From CAWBOY01 sp963790585 (GTDB lineage Bacteria; Planctomycetota; Planctomycetia; Gemmatales; Gemmataceae), in the NCBI GenBank assembly GCA_963790585.1, contig CAWBOY010000001.1, forward strand, positions 310,001 to 374,000: a DNA stretch of 64,000 bases, read 5' to 3'. The position numbers were made by a program, and so were the translations under genes. The notes below the pieces were generated by a model. That model was not told where the DNA came from, searched no databases, and saw nothing but the letters and a program-made list of their open reading frames with translations. Shown piece after piece: positions 55,336-64,000 of this stretch (within the stretch, counting starts at the first letter, position 1; every line of letters starts with the position of its first letter).

Positions 55336-58110
55336 ATGAATGCCGTCGAAATCGAAGAAGCCGTATCCAAGCTCGCGGAGACCCCGTTTGACCCGGCGGC
55401 CTTCCCCTACGCCTTCCTCGAAGCCTTCGGCAACAAGGCCACCACCCTCAAACGGCTCAAAAGCGGAAACTCGAACCAATCCGACCTGCCCGGCGGGGTG
55501 CTCCAGCGCAATAACATCCACATCAAGGTCTGCCCGGAGGGCGAAACGACAACGACCCTCGCCGCGCTGCGGGACAGCCCTGCCACCACCCGCCACAAAG
55601 CCAAATTCATCCTGGCCACCGATGGCAAGACCTTTGAAGCCGAAAACCTCGTCGATGGCGAAATCGTCGCATGCGCCTACGCCGACTTTCATAACAAGTT
55701 CGGTTCCTTCCTGCCGCTGGCTGGCATCACCACGGTCAAGCAGATCCGCGAAAGCGCCTTTGACATCAAGGCCACCGGCCGCCTCAACAAGCTTTACATC
55801 GAGCTGCTGAAAGAAAATCCAGACTGGGACACGGCGGCCCGCCGGCAAGATCTCAACCACTTTTTCGCCCGGCTGATCTTCTGCTTCTTCGCCGAGAATA
55901 CCCACATCTTCGATGGCGAACTCCTCTTCACCCGCACCATCAAACAGATGAGCGCGAGCGATTCCTCGAACACGCATGAAGTGCTTTCCGAGCTGTTCCG
56001 TGCGATGAACACCAAAATTGAGGAGCGCGAGGCCGCCAACTGCCGCTCATGGGCGATTAAATTCCCTTACGTGAATGGCAACCTATTCTCCGGCAGCGTG
56101 GACGTGCCGCGCTTTAGCAAAATCGCGCGTTCCTATCTCCTTCACATCGGCAGCCTGGACTGGACGAAGATCAACCCGGACATCTTCGGCTCCATGATCC
56201 AGGCGGTAGCCGATGATGAGGAACGCGGCGCCCTCGGCTTGCATTACACCAGCGTGCCGAACATCCTCAAGGTGCTGAACCCGCTCTTCCTCGATGACCT
56301 AAATTCCCAGTTAAAGGAAGCGGAAGGCAACCCCCGCAAGCTGCTAAATCTGCGTCAGCGCATCGCCCGCATTCGCGTCTTCGACCCCGCCTGCGGCTCC
56401 GGCAACTTCCTCGTCATCGCCTACAAGGAGATGCGGAAGATCGAAGCGGAAATCAACCGCCAACGCGGCGAGGCGAAACGCGCCTCCGAGATCCCGCGCA
56501 CCAACTTCCGCGGCATCGAACTCCGCGACTTCGCCGCCGAGATCGCCCGCCTCGCCCTCATCATCGCCGAGTATCAGTGCGACGTCCTCTATCGCGGTGA
56601 GAAGCTCGCCCTCGCCGAGTTCCTGCCGCTCGAAGCGGCCAACTGGATCACCTGTGGGAATGCATTGCGGCTTGATTGGTTGAGTATTTGTCCGCCGACC
56701 GGGACGGGAGTGAAGATCAAAGCGGATGATTTGTTTAGCACGCCGTTGGATCAGGCGGAGATTGATTTTGAGAATGCGGGTGGGGAGACGTATATTTGTG
56801 GGAATCCGCCATTCACTGGAACCAGGAAGCAAACTGAAGACCAAAAAAGTGATCTTGAACTTGTTTTCGCCCCACTAACAAACAAATGGAAGAATGTTGA
56901 TTACGTCGGAGGTTGGCTTCTCAAGGCGGGACAATACAACATTCGCTGCCATGCACCATTCGCATTCGTTGCGACAAATAGCCTTTGTCAGGGTCAACAA
57001 GTTCCAATCACATGGGCTTTGCTTCGGCAGATGAACTGCATGATACGCTTCGCCTATACTCCATTTATTTGGTCAAATTTAGCCAAAAACAAAGCCGGCG
57101 TAACGGTGATTATTGTCGGACTCGATTTTGAAACAGGCGGGCCAAGATGTTTGATTTCAGCCGATGCACGTAAACTTGTTGAGCATATCAATCCGTACCT
57201 GACGGCCCACCAAGTCGACATAGTTGAAGCGTGTAGGTCCCCAAGGTTTACTGATGTCATTATGGACTACGGGGTATATTACTCAAAGTCAGCGGGGTTG
57301 ATCCTAAACCAGGAAGAAAAACACGAGTTGCTTAGAAGGGGGCTCCCAGCGGAACTGACAAAACGATTTCTTGGTTCGACAGAGTTCATCAATGGAAAAG
57401 AGCGATATTGTCTATGGCTCGACGACGATAGCTTGAAGTTGATAGAGCTTGTTCCGGAGATTAGGGGCAGAATTGAAACCGTCCGCCAGGAAAGGTTGGC
57501 AACAAGTGATGTCTCGGTCAACAGGCTCGCATCGAGGCCACACCAGTTTCGCGAACGAAAGGGTGATGGAAGGCGGAAGATCTTTGTCCCAATCGTGTCG
57601 TCGGAAAACAGAGAGTTTTTTCCGGTCGGGTTAGCTGATGAAACAATAATTCCGACAAACAAGGCCTGCTTTGTTAACAACGGACCGCTCTGGTGCGTGG
57701 CCTTATTGTCTTCGAGGCTGCATCTAGCTTGGATAGCCACCATATGCGGCAGATTACGATCAGATTATTCCTACTCCAACACCCTCGGCTGGAACACCTT
57801 CCCCGTCCCCACGCTCACCGAGCAAAACAAAGCCGACCTGACCCGTTGTGCCGAAGAGATCCTGCTGGCCCGCGAGTCCCATTTCCCGGCGACGATTGCC
57901 GATCTTTACGATCCCGACAAGATGCCGGCCAACCTGCGGGAAGCCCACGGGCGCAACGACGAGACCCTCGAACGCATCTACATCGGCCGGCGTTTCAAGA
58001 ACGACACGGAGCGGTTGGAAAAATTGTTTGAGCTGTACACCCAGATGACCGCCCGGCAGGCGTCGGCGAAAAAGGCGGGCGGGCGCAAGAAGAAAGGGGG
58101 CGACGCATGA
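55336..58110 (+). CDS. MmeI-like DNA (adenine) methyltransferase of a defence cassette
   Basis: 924 residues from ATG 55336; the frame opens earlier (55180), but that part overlaps the repeat. The start NAVEIEEAVSKLAETPFDPA and LEAFGNKATTLKRL match the N-terminus of MmeI-type enzymes. SAM motif I VFDPACGSGNFLVIAYKEMR near 347-366 and catalytic motif IV ICGNPPFTGTRK near 486-497 (NPPF, N6-adenine type) are clear. A target-recognition region and a long helical C-terminus follow, with a Lys-rich end (KKAGGRKKKGG). I do not see the D-ExK nuclease of true MmeI, so it may only methylate and leave cutting to the partners downstream. Codon use changes near 56650, where the sequence becomes AT-richer over the likely recognition domain. 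Confidence 0.88.
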   Translation: MNAVEIEEAVSKLAETPFDPAAFPYAFLEAFGNKATTLKRLKSGNSNQSDLPGGVLQRNNIHIKVCPEGETTTTLAALRDSPATTRHKAKFILATDGKTFEAENLVDGEIVACAYADFHNKFGSFLPLAGITTVKQIRESAFDIKATGRLNKLYIELLKENPDWDTAARRQDLNHFFARLIFCFFAENTHIFDGELLFTRTIKQMSASDSSNTHEVLSELFRAMNTKIEEREAANCRSWAIKFPYVNGNLFSGSVDVPRFSKIARSYLLHIGSLDWTKINPDIFGSMIQAVADDEERGALGLHYTSVPNILKVLNPLFLDDLNSQLKEAEGNPRKLLNLRQRIARIRVFDPACGSGNFLVIAYKEMRKIEAEINRQRGEAKRASEIPRTNFRGIELRDFAAEIARLALIIAEYQCDVLYRGEKLALAEFLPLEAANWITCGNALRLDWLSICPPTGTGVKIKADDLFSTPLDQAEIDFENAGGETYICGNPPFTGTRKQTEDQKSDLELVFAPLTNKWKNVDYVGGWLLKAGQYNIRCHAPFAFVATNSLCQGQQVPITWALLRQMNCMIRFAYTPFIWSNLAKNKAGVTVIIVGLDFETGGPRCLISADARKLVEHINPYLTAHQVDIVEACRSPRFTDVIMDYGVYYSKSAGLILNQEEKHELLRRGLPAELTKRFLGSTEFINGKERYCLWLDDDSLKLIELVPEIRGRIETVRQERLATSDVSVNRLASRPHQFRERKGDGRRKIFVPIVSSENREFFPVGLADETIIPTNKACFVNNGPLWCVALLSSRLHLAWIATICGRLRSDYSYSNTLGWNTFPVPTLTEQNKADLTRCAEEILLARESHFPATIADLYDPDKMPANLREAHGRNDETLERIYIGRRFKNDTERLEKLFELYTQMTARQASAKKAGGRKKKGGDA

Positions 58111-58445
58111 GCCCGGGGCGTTGCCCCGGTCTATGTTATGATGCCCGCGTTGCGGGCGTGGAAAAGGTCGTGGGCGGGCATTTGTCCGAGCCATTTCGCC
58201 CGCAACGTGGGCACAAGAACATAGCCCTGGGCAACGCCCCGGCGCGCGCCGCGGACATCCGTAATCACCACCGCACAACGGTCATCACCGCAACGCGGCG
58301 TTCGCCCGGGGCGTTGCCCCGGTCTATGTTATGAGGCCCGCGTTGCGGGCGTCAAATGGGCGTTCGGCGGTCTTGGTCCCGACCATTTCGCCCGCAACGC
58401 GGGCATCATAACATAGACCGGGGCAACGCCCCGGGCGAACGCCAC
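58107..58445. repeat. REP palindromes, left cluster (two inverted pairs)
   Basis: The unit is two hairpins joined by CTATGTTATGAT: GGGGCGTTGCCCC and GCCCGCGTTGCGGGC. It occurs at about 58111-58150 and inverted at 58190-58246, then at 58307-58350 and inverted at 58386-58437. The inverted pairs are REPIN-like. The first begins inside the last codons of the methyltransferase gene. Confidence 0.9.
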
Positions 58446-58476
58446 AGTCTATATCGGTGCGAAATAAGAGGATCCC

Positions 58477-58929
58477 ATGCCTCAATCACTCGCCTCCCTT
58501 TTAGTTCATCTCGTCTATAGCACCAAAAACCGGGAGCCATTCATCACGCCTGATATCGAATCCGAGCTCTATGCCTATCAAGCCTCCCTTTTCCAAGCGC
58601 AAGGTTGCCCGGCCCTAATCATCAATGGCATGGCGGATCACGTTCATGCGCTCTTTCGACTGAGCCGAACGCGGGCTTTGTGCGATGTCGTTGAGGACGT
58701 GAAGCGGTATTCGTCAAAATGGCTCAAGACCAAGGGTCCGCTCCAGGCGGCCTTTCAATGGCAAACCGGATACGGCGCGTTTTCCTTGGGCGAGTCCAGT
58801 ATCGAGGCAGCGACGACTTACATTGCAAACCAAAAGGAACACCATCGAGGGCGGACGTACCAAGAGGAGCTCCGCCGGTTCTTGCGGCGGTACAAGATAG
58901 AGTACGATGAGAGGTATGTTTGGGATTGA
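58477..58929 (+). CDS. REP-associated tyrosine transposase (RAYT, IS200-like)
   Basis: 150 residues with AAGAGGA before the ATG. HUH motif in IINGMADHVHALFRLSRTRA (about res 50-60) and the catalytic Tyr in ATTYIANQKEHHRGRTYQEE (about 115), the Y1-transposase layout. Start SLASLLVHLVYSTKNREPFI is typical. Flanked on both sides by REP palindromes, which such enzymes bind and nick, so it is a RAYT and not a free IS200. Intact. It sits between the methyltransferase and the helicase of the defence cassette. Confidence 0.92.
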   Translation: MPQSLASLLVHLVYSTKNREPFITPDIESELYAYQASLFQAQGCPALIINGMADHVHALFRLSRTRALCDVVEDVKRYSSKWLKTKGPLQAAFQWQTGYGAFSLGESSIEAATTYIANQKEHHRGRTYQEELRRFLRRYKIEYDERYVWD

Positions 58930-58944
58930 ATCTGGCGTGAACGC

Positions 58945-59365
58945 CTGGGGCGTTGCCCCGGGCTATGTTATGATGCCCGCGTTGCGGGCGTGGACCACAC
59001 CGCTGGGGCGTTGCGTCACAATCTCGACGACCACGCCCGCAACGCGACGTGAAACGCGGCGTATTGTTCGCGGCGACGAGAGTTGCGTCACAATTTCGAC
59101 GACTACGCCCGCAACGCGGGCATCATAACATAGCCTGGGGCAACGCCCCAGGCGTGCCGCGGGCGTGGACCACACCGCTGGGGCGTTGCGTCACAATCTC
59201 GACGACCACGCCCGCAACGCGGTGAACTGGGGCGTCGCCCCAGGCTATGTTATGATGCCCGCGTTGCGGGCGTGGAACACCCCGCGTGTTGCGTCAACAA
59301 TTTCGACCAAAGCGCCCGCAACGCGGGCATCATAACATAGCCTGGGGCAACGCCCCAGGCTAAGA
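58945..59365. repeat. REP palindromes, right cluster, with internal duplication
   Basis: Units like those at 58107-58445 lie at about 58947-58990, inverted 59107-59153, then 59228-59270 and inverted 59310-59362. A block of about 60 bases starting GCGGGCGTGGACCACACCGC occurs twice, near 58984 and 59159, so part of the array has been duplicated. The array ends eight bases before AAGAGG, the ribosome site of the helicase gene. Confidence 0.9.
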
Positions 59366-59372
59366 GGCATCG

Positions 59373-61445
59373 ATGAGCGACCCCATCTCCATCCCTTCCG
59401 TCACCGTCACCTACGCCCAGGACGGCAGTTCCACGCGCTCGAACGCACTGGGCATGCGGCCGATGCAGGAGCGTGTCTGGCTGAAGCGCGGTGAGCAGTA
59501 TCTGCTCATCAAGTCGCCGCCGGCTTCGGGCAAGAGCCGGGCGCTGATGTTCGTCGCGCTGGACAAGGTGGCCAATCAAAAGCTCAAGCAGGCCATCATC
59601 GTCGTGCCGGAGAAGGCAATCGGCGCCAGCTTCCACGATGAGCCGCTGAGCCAGTTCGGTTTCTGGGCCGACTGGAAGGTAGACCCGAAGTGGAACCTCT
59701 GCGATGCGCCGGGTTCGGACAACGGCGGTAAGGTGGACGCGGTGAAGAAGTTCCTCGACAGTAGTGACAAGGTGCTGGTATGCACACATGCCACTTTCCG
59801 ATTCGCGGTGGAGAAGTTTGGCGTGGAAGCCTTCGACGACCGCCTGATCGCGGTTGACGAGTTTCACCACGTCTCCGCCAACCCGGACAGCCGGTTGGGC
59901 GAACACGTCCGCCAGTTCATGGCGCGCGACAAGGCGCATCTGGTGGCGATGACCGGCTCGTATTTCCGCGGCGATGCCGTGGCCGTAATGGATCCGAACG
60001 ACGAGTCGAAGTTCGATACCGTCACCTACACCTACTACGAGCAGCTCAACGGCTACCAGTATCTCAAGCAACTCGACATCGGCTACTACTTCTATTCCGG
60101 GCCCTATCTAGAGAAGGGCAATGTGGAAAAGAAGAGCATCTTCGACGTCCTGGATTCAAATGAGAAAACAATTATTCACATTCCAAACGTCAATTCCAAG
60201 GAGAGCACCAAGCAGAAGATCATCGAGGTTGAGCACCTTATTGATGGACTCGGCGATTGGCAGGGCGCCGATCCGAATACGGGTTTCCAGCTCGTGAAAA
60301 CCGCCGACGGAAAGGTTCTCAAGATTGCCGATCTGGTGGATGATGATCCGGCGAAGCGGGAGAAGGTTTCCGCCGCGTTGAGGGATGCGACGCAAAAGAA
60401 CAACCGCGATCATGTGGACATCATCATCGCGCTGGGCATGGCGAAGGAGGGTTTTGACTGGATCTGGTGCGAGCATGCGTTGACGGTCGGCTATCGATCG
60501 AGCCTCACGGAGATCGTGCAGATCATCGGCCGCGCCACCCGCGATGCGCCGGGGAAGACGCGGGCGCGGTTCACCAACCTCATCGCCGAGCCGGACGCCG
60601 CCGAAGCCGCCGTCACCGAAGCGGTGAATGACACGCTCAAGGCCATCGCCGCGAGCTTGCTGATGGAGCAAGTGCTGGCGCCGCGCTTTGAGTTCAGGCC
60701 GAAGAACCCGACGAATGGACCGACGCCTGGCCTGGACTATGGGGACGGCGGCTACGATCCGGGCAAGTGCAACGTCGGAGTCAATCCAGCGACGGGCCTC
60801 ATCCAACTGGAAATCAAGGGGTTGGCGGAACCAAAGAGCAAAGAGGCGGAGCGAATCTGTCGCGAGGACCTGACCGAACTGGTTACGGCGTTCGTGCAGG
60901 ACAAACAGGCCATCGAGCGCGGGCTATTCGACAAGGAACTCGTACCGGAGGAGCTGACGCAGGTCCGGATGGGTAAGATCGTCAAAGAGAAGTTTCCGAA
61001 TCTAGATGATGAGGATCTGGAAGCGGTCCGCCAGCACGCGATCGCGGCTCTGAATTTCGTTCAGCAAGCCAAGAAGGAATTGGTTGGAGGGGGCGGTGAG
61101 GATACCAAAAGCACCGCGCTCGTCGATGGAGTGCGAAAATTCGCTTTGTCGGTGCGGGAACTTGACATCGATCTGATCGACCGCATCAATCCCTTTGGGG
61201 AAGCATACGCGATCCTGGCCAAATCGATGAGCGAAGAGCGGCTGAGGCTGGTCGCGGAGGTGATTGCGGCCAGGCGGGTAAGCATGACCTTGGACGAAGC
61301 GCGTGAACTTGCGAAACGCGCCAAGCGGTTCAAAGAAGACAAGGGACGACTGCCTTCTCTGACAGCCGTGGACCCATGGGAGAAGCGAATGGCCGAGGGG
61401 ATTGCCTTCCTACAGCGCAAAGTGAAGGAGGCCGGCAATGCCTGA
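59373..61445 (+). CDS. SF2 (DEAD/DEAH-type) helicase of the defence cassette
   Basis: 690 residues with AAGAGG upstream of the ATG. Helicase motifs: Walker A LIKSPPASGKSRALMFVALD (about 45-64), motif II LIAVDEFHHVSAN (DEFH about 164), motif III AMTGSYFRGDAV, motif V AKEGFDWIWCEHA and motif VI EIVQIIGRATRDAPGKTRAR (about 377-396). The C-terminal third is helical and charged with no recognised domain. It should move on or unwind DNA using ATP. It overlaps the GIY-YIG gene by eight bases, so the two products are made together. Confidence 0.92.
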   Translation: MSDPISIPSVTVTYAQDGSSTRSNALGMRPMQERVWLKRGEQYLLIKSPPASGKSRALMFVALDKVANQKLKQAIIVVPEKAIGASFHDEPLSQFGFWADWKVDPKWNLCDAPGSDNGGKVDAVKKFLDSSDKVLVCTHATFRFAVEKFGVEAFDDRLIAVDEFHHVSANPDSRLGEHVRQFMARDKAHLVAMTGSYFRGDAVAVMDPNDESKFDTVTYTYYEQLNGYQYLKQLDIGYYFYSGPYLEKGNVEKKSIFDVLDSNEKTIIHIPNVNSKESTKQKIIEVEHLIDGLGDWQGADPNTGFQLVKTADGKVLKIADLVDDDPAKREKVSAALRDATQKNNRDHVDIIIALGMAKEGFDWIWCEHALTVGYRSSLTEIVQIIGRATRDAPGKTRARFTNLIAEPDAAEAAVTEAVNDTLKAIAASLLMEQVLAPRFEFRPKNPTNGPTPGLDYGDGGYDPGKCNVGVNPATGLIQLEIKGLAEPKSKEAERICREDLTELVTAFVQDKQAIERGLFDKELVPEELTQVRMGKIVKEKFPNLDDEDLEAVRQHAIAALNFVQQAKKELVGGGGEDTKSTALVDGVRKFALSVRELDIDLIDRINPFGEAYAILAKSMSEERLRLVAEVIAARRVSMTLDEARELAKRAKRFKEDKGRLPSLTAVDPWEKRMAEGIAFLQRKVKEAGNA

Positions 61446-62631
61446 ACGAGTCACGGACGAAGATTTGGAGTTGCTGGGCGAATTGGGTGTCGACACCGTC
61501 CCTGCCGCATCCGGCGGGCGCACCGCCAGAGAACAGCGAATCATCGCGGGGTTCGAGGAGATCGAGCGGTTCGTGGAGGAACACGGACGGCTACCAGAGC
61601 ACGGCGAGAGCCACGATATCTTCGAGCGGCTCTACGCGGTGAGGCTGGATCGATTGCGGGAATCCGCGGAGTGCCGCGAAGCCTTGAGCGGGCTGGACTC
61701 GCGCGGTCTTTTAGGCGCTGGAGATCGTGCCAGTGCAAACCTGGCCAAGGACGAGCCCGACGACGAGGACCTGCTCGCGTCTCTTGGGGTCGAGACGCCT
61801 AAGGAGGATGACGTCACTCAGCTCGTTCATGTCCGTTCGCGCGAGGAAATCAAGGCTGCCGAGGAGATCGCCCAACGGACTCCCTGCAAGGACTTCGACG
61901 ACTTCAAACCTATATTCGAAACGGTGCAACGCGAGCTGGAGTCGGGTGAACGACAGACCGTGAAATACAAAGAATACGCGGAGGTAAAGAAGGGCGACCT
62001 TTTCATCCTCGACGGCCAGAAGGTCCTGGTTGCCGACTTGGGCGAGCCGGTTGCCAACGGCTACGGCCGCCCGGACCGCAGGCTCAGAGTCGTGTACGAC
62101 AACGGCACTGAGAGCGATCTCCTCGTCCGTTCCCTCCAGCGTGCCTTGTATAAAGACAAGGCCAGCCGCCGCATCAACGAGCCGGGCTTTGGCCCTCTTT
62201 TCGCGGAGGTTGAAGAAGAGGGCGACTTGGCGACGGGTTACATATACGTGCTCCGGAGCAAATCGGACCATCCCTACATTGCGGAGCACAGGTCGCTCAT
62301 TCACAAGATCGGCGTGACCGGCGGCAACGTGAAAAACCGGCTTGCGAACGCGAAGAAAGACCCGACCTATCTACTGGCCGATGTGGAAATCGTCGGGAAA
62401 TACAAACTAGCGAATGTCAACCGCAAGGCGCTCGAGAAACTGCTGCACAAAGTTTTCGGCGTAGCTCGATTGGATCTGGAATTAAAGGATCGCTTCGGAT
62501 CGCAAGTGGAACCGAGAGAGTGGTTTCTCGTTCCACTTGCGGTGATTGACGAGGCGATTCAAAAACTCAAGGATGGGACCATTAGTGGGTTCCGATATGA
62601 CCCGGAAACAGCATGTCTTACTCAAGCATGA
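61438..62631 (+). CDS. GIY-YIG (T5orf172-type) nuclease of the defence cassette
   Basis: 397 residues. N-terminal helical region RTAREQRIIAGFEEIERFVE and DIFERLYAVRLDRLRES, then an acidic linker. The C-terminal nuclease has GYIYVLRSKSDHPYI (GIY-type Tyr, about 267), IHKIGVTGGNVKNRLANAKK (YIG block and Arg, about 287-306), ALEKLLHKVFGVARLDLEL and EWFLVPLAVIDEA. This is the T5orf172 branch of GIY-YIG nucleases. With a helicase and an MmeI-like methyltransferase on the same strand it is the likely cutting subunit. It starts inside the helicase stop region. Confidence 0.9.
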   Translation: MPERVTDEDLELLGELGVDTVPAASGGRTAREQRIIAGFEEIERFVEEHGRLPEHGESHDIFERLYAVRLDRLRESAECREALSGLDSRGLLGAGDRASANLAKDEPDDEDLLASLGVETPKEDDVTQLVHVRSREEIKAAEEIAQRTPCKDFDDFKPIFETVQRELESGERQTVKYKEYAEVKKGDLFILDGQKVLVADLGEPVANGYGRPDRRLRVVYDNGTESDLLVRSLQRALYKDKASRRINEPGFGPLFAEVEEEGDLATGYIYVLRSKSDHPYIAEHRSLIHKIGVTGGNVKNRLANAKKDPTYLLADVEIVGKYKLANVNRKALEKLLHKVFGVARLDLELKDRFGSQVEPREWFLVPLAVIDEAIQKLKDGTISGFRYDPETACLTQA

Positions 62632-63223
62632 ACAGAAAAAGGTGCCAGGAATACCAGAAACCTTTTCTCCATCGCAATTTTCACATCCCCAGCAACGTAA
62701 CAGCATCGGTGTTCAATTCGACCTTCGACACCGCGATACCCACGACTTGGACCCGGAGAATGGCGGCGCCGGCAACATCCTGGGAACCCAGCAGAGCGGT
62801 CCAATCGCAGCGGTCGAGCCGGATTCGTTGCTGGCCATCATCCAACGAAGAAGCCACAGGGCGCTGATCCCAACGCGCTCTACGATGCCCCTCTGCCTCT
62901 TGCTTTCCCATTCGTGTTATTCGTGCTATTCGTCGTTGAGCTTCTTTTCTACCGGCGTGATACCGTCTGTCTGCTCGGCCAAAAGCACTTCTACACGGTC
63001 GGCATTCGGTGAAACCTAACCAGGAATGCACAAAAGGGACGCATTTAAGTCTCCCAGCAAAAATTGAATTCGGCTTCGATCTGTTCCACTTTTTGGAAGA
63101 CTTCGTACGTAAGTTGAACCCCCGGTCCATATCTTGTCTTCAGAGATCCTTCACGCCGGACCGATGGATCTCGATTTCTGATACTTCGACGAGCCGGTAA
63201 CTCTCCAGGCGAGGCATTGTCTT
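62632..63223. other. 592-base intergenic region, no gene supported
   Basis: Open frames on both strands here are short, lack ribosome sites and resemble each other only as antisense shadows. No repeat or RNA gene recognised. It marks the end of the defence cassette and probably holds the promoter of the lactonase-family gene. Confidence 0.4.
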
Positions 63224-64000
63224 ATGAGATCTGTTTTGTTGTTTTCAGCGTTAGTGATCGTACTCCCGATTTTCTTCGCGGCCCGCGCGGACGATACGCC
63301 GCTCGTCAAGCACGAGAAATACTGGGTTTACGTCGGAACGTATACGGATAACAAGAGCAAAGGCATCTATCGGATGGAGATGGATGCGCTCACGGGCGAA
63401 CTCTCCAAGCCCGAACTCGTGGCGGAAATGCCGAGCCCATCTTTTCTGGCGATTCATCCAAATGGCCGTTTTCTCTATGCCGTCGCCGAGGTTGCCGAGG
63501 GCCCGAAGAAAGTGGGCCAAGTCCGTGGCTTCGCGATCGATAACAGGAACGGCAAGCTGACACCTCTGAACCAGCAGAGCACCGGGGCGCTGGCCCTTGT
63601 TTTGTCGGCATCGATCCGGCGGGGAAAAACGCTCTGGTGGCCAATTACGGCGGCGGTAGCGTCAGCGCGATCCCCATCGGAGCCGACGGCAAGCTCGGCG
63701 AGCCGACGGCTTTCATCCAGCACATCGGCAAGAGTATTGATCCCGGTCGCCAACAGGAGTCCCACGCTCATTCAATCAATGTCGATAAGAACAACCACTT
63801 CGCGATCGTCGCCGATCTGGGCCTTGATAAATTGTTCGTTTACAAACTCGATCCCGCCAAAGGCACGCTGACCCCCAACGATCCGACCTTTTTCGCTGTA
63901 GAGCCCGGCGCCGGCCCGCGCCACTTCGCCTTTCATCCCTCCGCCCCGCTAGCCTTCGTCATCAACGAGCTAAACTCGACCCTGACCTCGCTCAGCTACG
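63224..64000 (+). CDS. Exported lactonase-family seven-bladed propeller (3' cut; frame break near 63590)
   Basis: GAGG lies upstream of the ATG. Signal peptide SVLLFSALVIVLPIFFAARA, then KYWVYVGTYTDNKSKGIYRM and SPSFLAIHPNGRFLYAVAEV, the opening blades of the 6-phosphogluconolactonase-like family (PF10282). After LNQQSTGAL near 63590 the frame breaks; the next frame continues GPCFVGIDPAGKNALVANYG, HSINVDKNNHFAIVADLGLD and GAGPRHFAFHPSAPLAFVIN to the window edge. Gluconolactonase activity is not certain for exported members of this family. C-terminus outside the window. Confidence 0.85.

Noticed and set aside
58107..59365. CRISPR array
   Set aside because: The repeats are palindromic, inverted in pairs, unevenly spaced, and centred on a RAYT gene; no cas genes are present.
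62681..63130. A 149-codon minus-strand gene in the gap after the nuclease
   Set aside because: No ribosome site, no domain, and the opposite strand is equally open; nothing distinguishes it from chance.

Overview
The window looks like a planctomycete chromosome, most plausibly from the Gemmataceae or a relative. Evidence seen in the sequence: a DUF1559 prepilin-like protein; a giant beta-strand-repeat secreted protein whose N-terminus carries an LExLExR motif; DUF1573 domains; paralogous zinc-ribbon/membrane proteins; PQQ-like propeller and GDSL secreted enzymes; a KDO-8-phosphate synthase (Gram-negative envelope); and many intergenic palindromic repeat families. Placement is from gene content only.

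Layout. 1-2551: 5' part of a large secreted beta-strand-repeat protein (minus). 3022-3094: tRNA-Ala. 3.7-9.9 kb: small membrane protein, kdsA, and three exported or anchored proteins of unknown function. 10-17 kb: FAD oxidoreductase, a large orphan protein, a TrmB-like methyltransferase, a PIN toxin with its antitoxin, a ferredoxin, an alpha/beta hydrolase and a redoxin. 17-28.4 kb: dnaK, a tandem family of zinc-ribbon or signal-peptide proteins sharing one domain, a PQQ propeller protein, a GDSL hydrolase and a 726-residue exported protein. 28.4-31 kb: argC divergent from an amidase. 30.9-34.4 kb: large serine recombinase next to a truncated IS3-type element. 34.5-41.7 kb: two cyclophilins, phosphoesterase, ferredoxin, lipoprotein, FabG-like reductase, PII protein, and a zinc-type ABC ATPase plus binding lipoprotein. 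41.8-45.6 kb: a minus-strand cluster pairing a MauE/DUF1573 membrane protein with a small cysteine-rich secreted peptide, a second membrane protein, a DUF1573 protein and a DUF1559 prepilin-like protein. 45.7-51.8 kb: two dehydrogenases, an aldose epimerase, an RsmC-like methyltransferase and a membrane-anchored MutS-type ATPase. 51.9-55.1 kb: two complete insertion sequences. 55.3-62.6 kb: a defence-like cassette of MmeI-type DNA methyltransferase, SF2 helicase and GIY-YIG (T5orf172) nuclease, with a RAYT transposase and its REP palindromes lodged inside. 63.2 kb to the end: start of a lactonase-family propeller.

Two loci deserve most attention: the methyltransferase-helicase-GIY-YIG cassette, and the MauE/cysteine-rich peptide/DUF1573/DUF1559 cluster, where MauE-type redox proteins could fold a disulfide-rich peptide.

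Caveat: at least 13 single-frame breaks occur inside otherwise well-conserved reading frames (dnaK, a cyclophilin, an ABC ATPase, dehydrogenases, an IS transposase). So many in 64 kb suggests residual indel errors in the assembly rather than true pseudogenes. Such genes are given here as single CDS spans with the break position stated.
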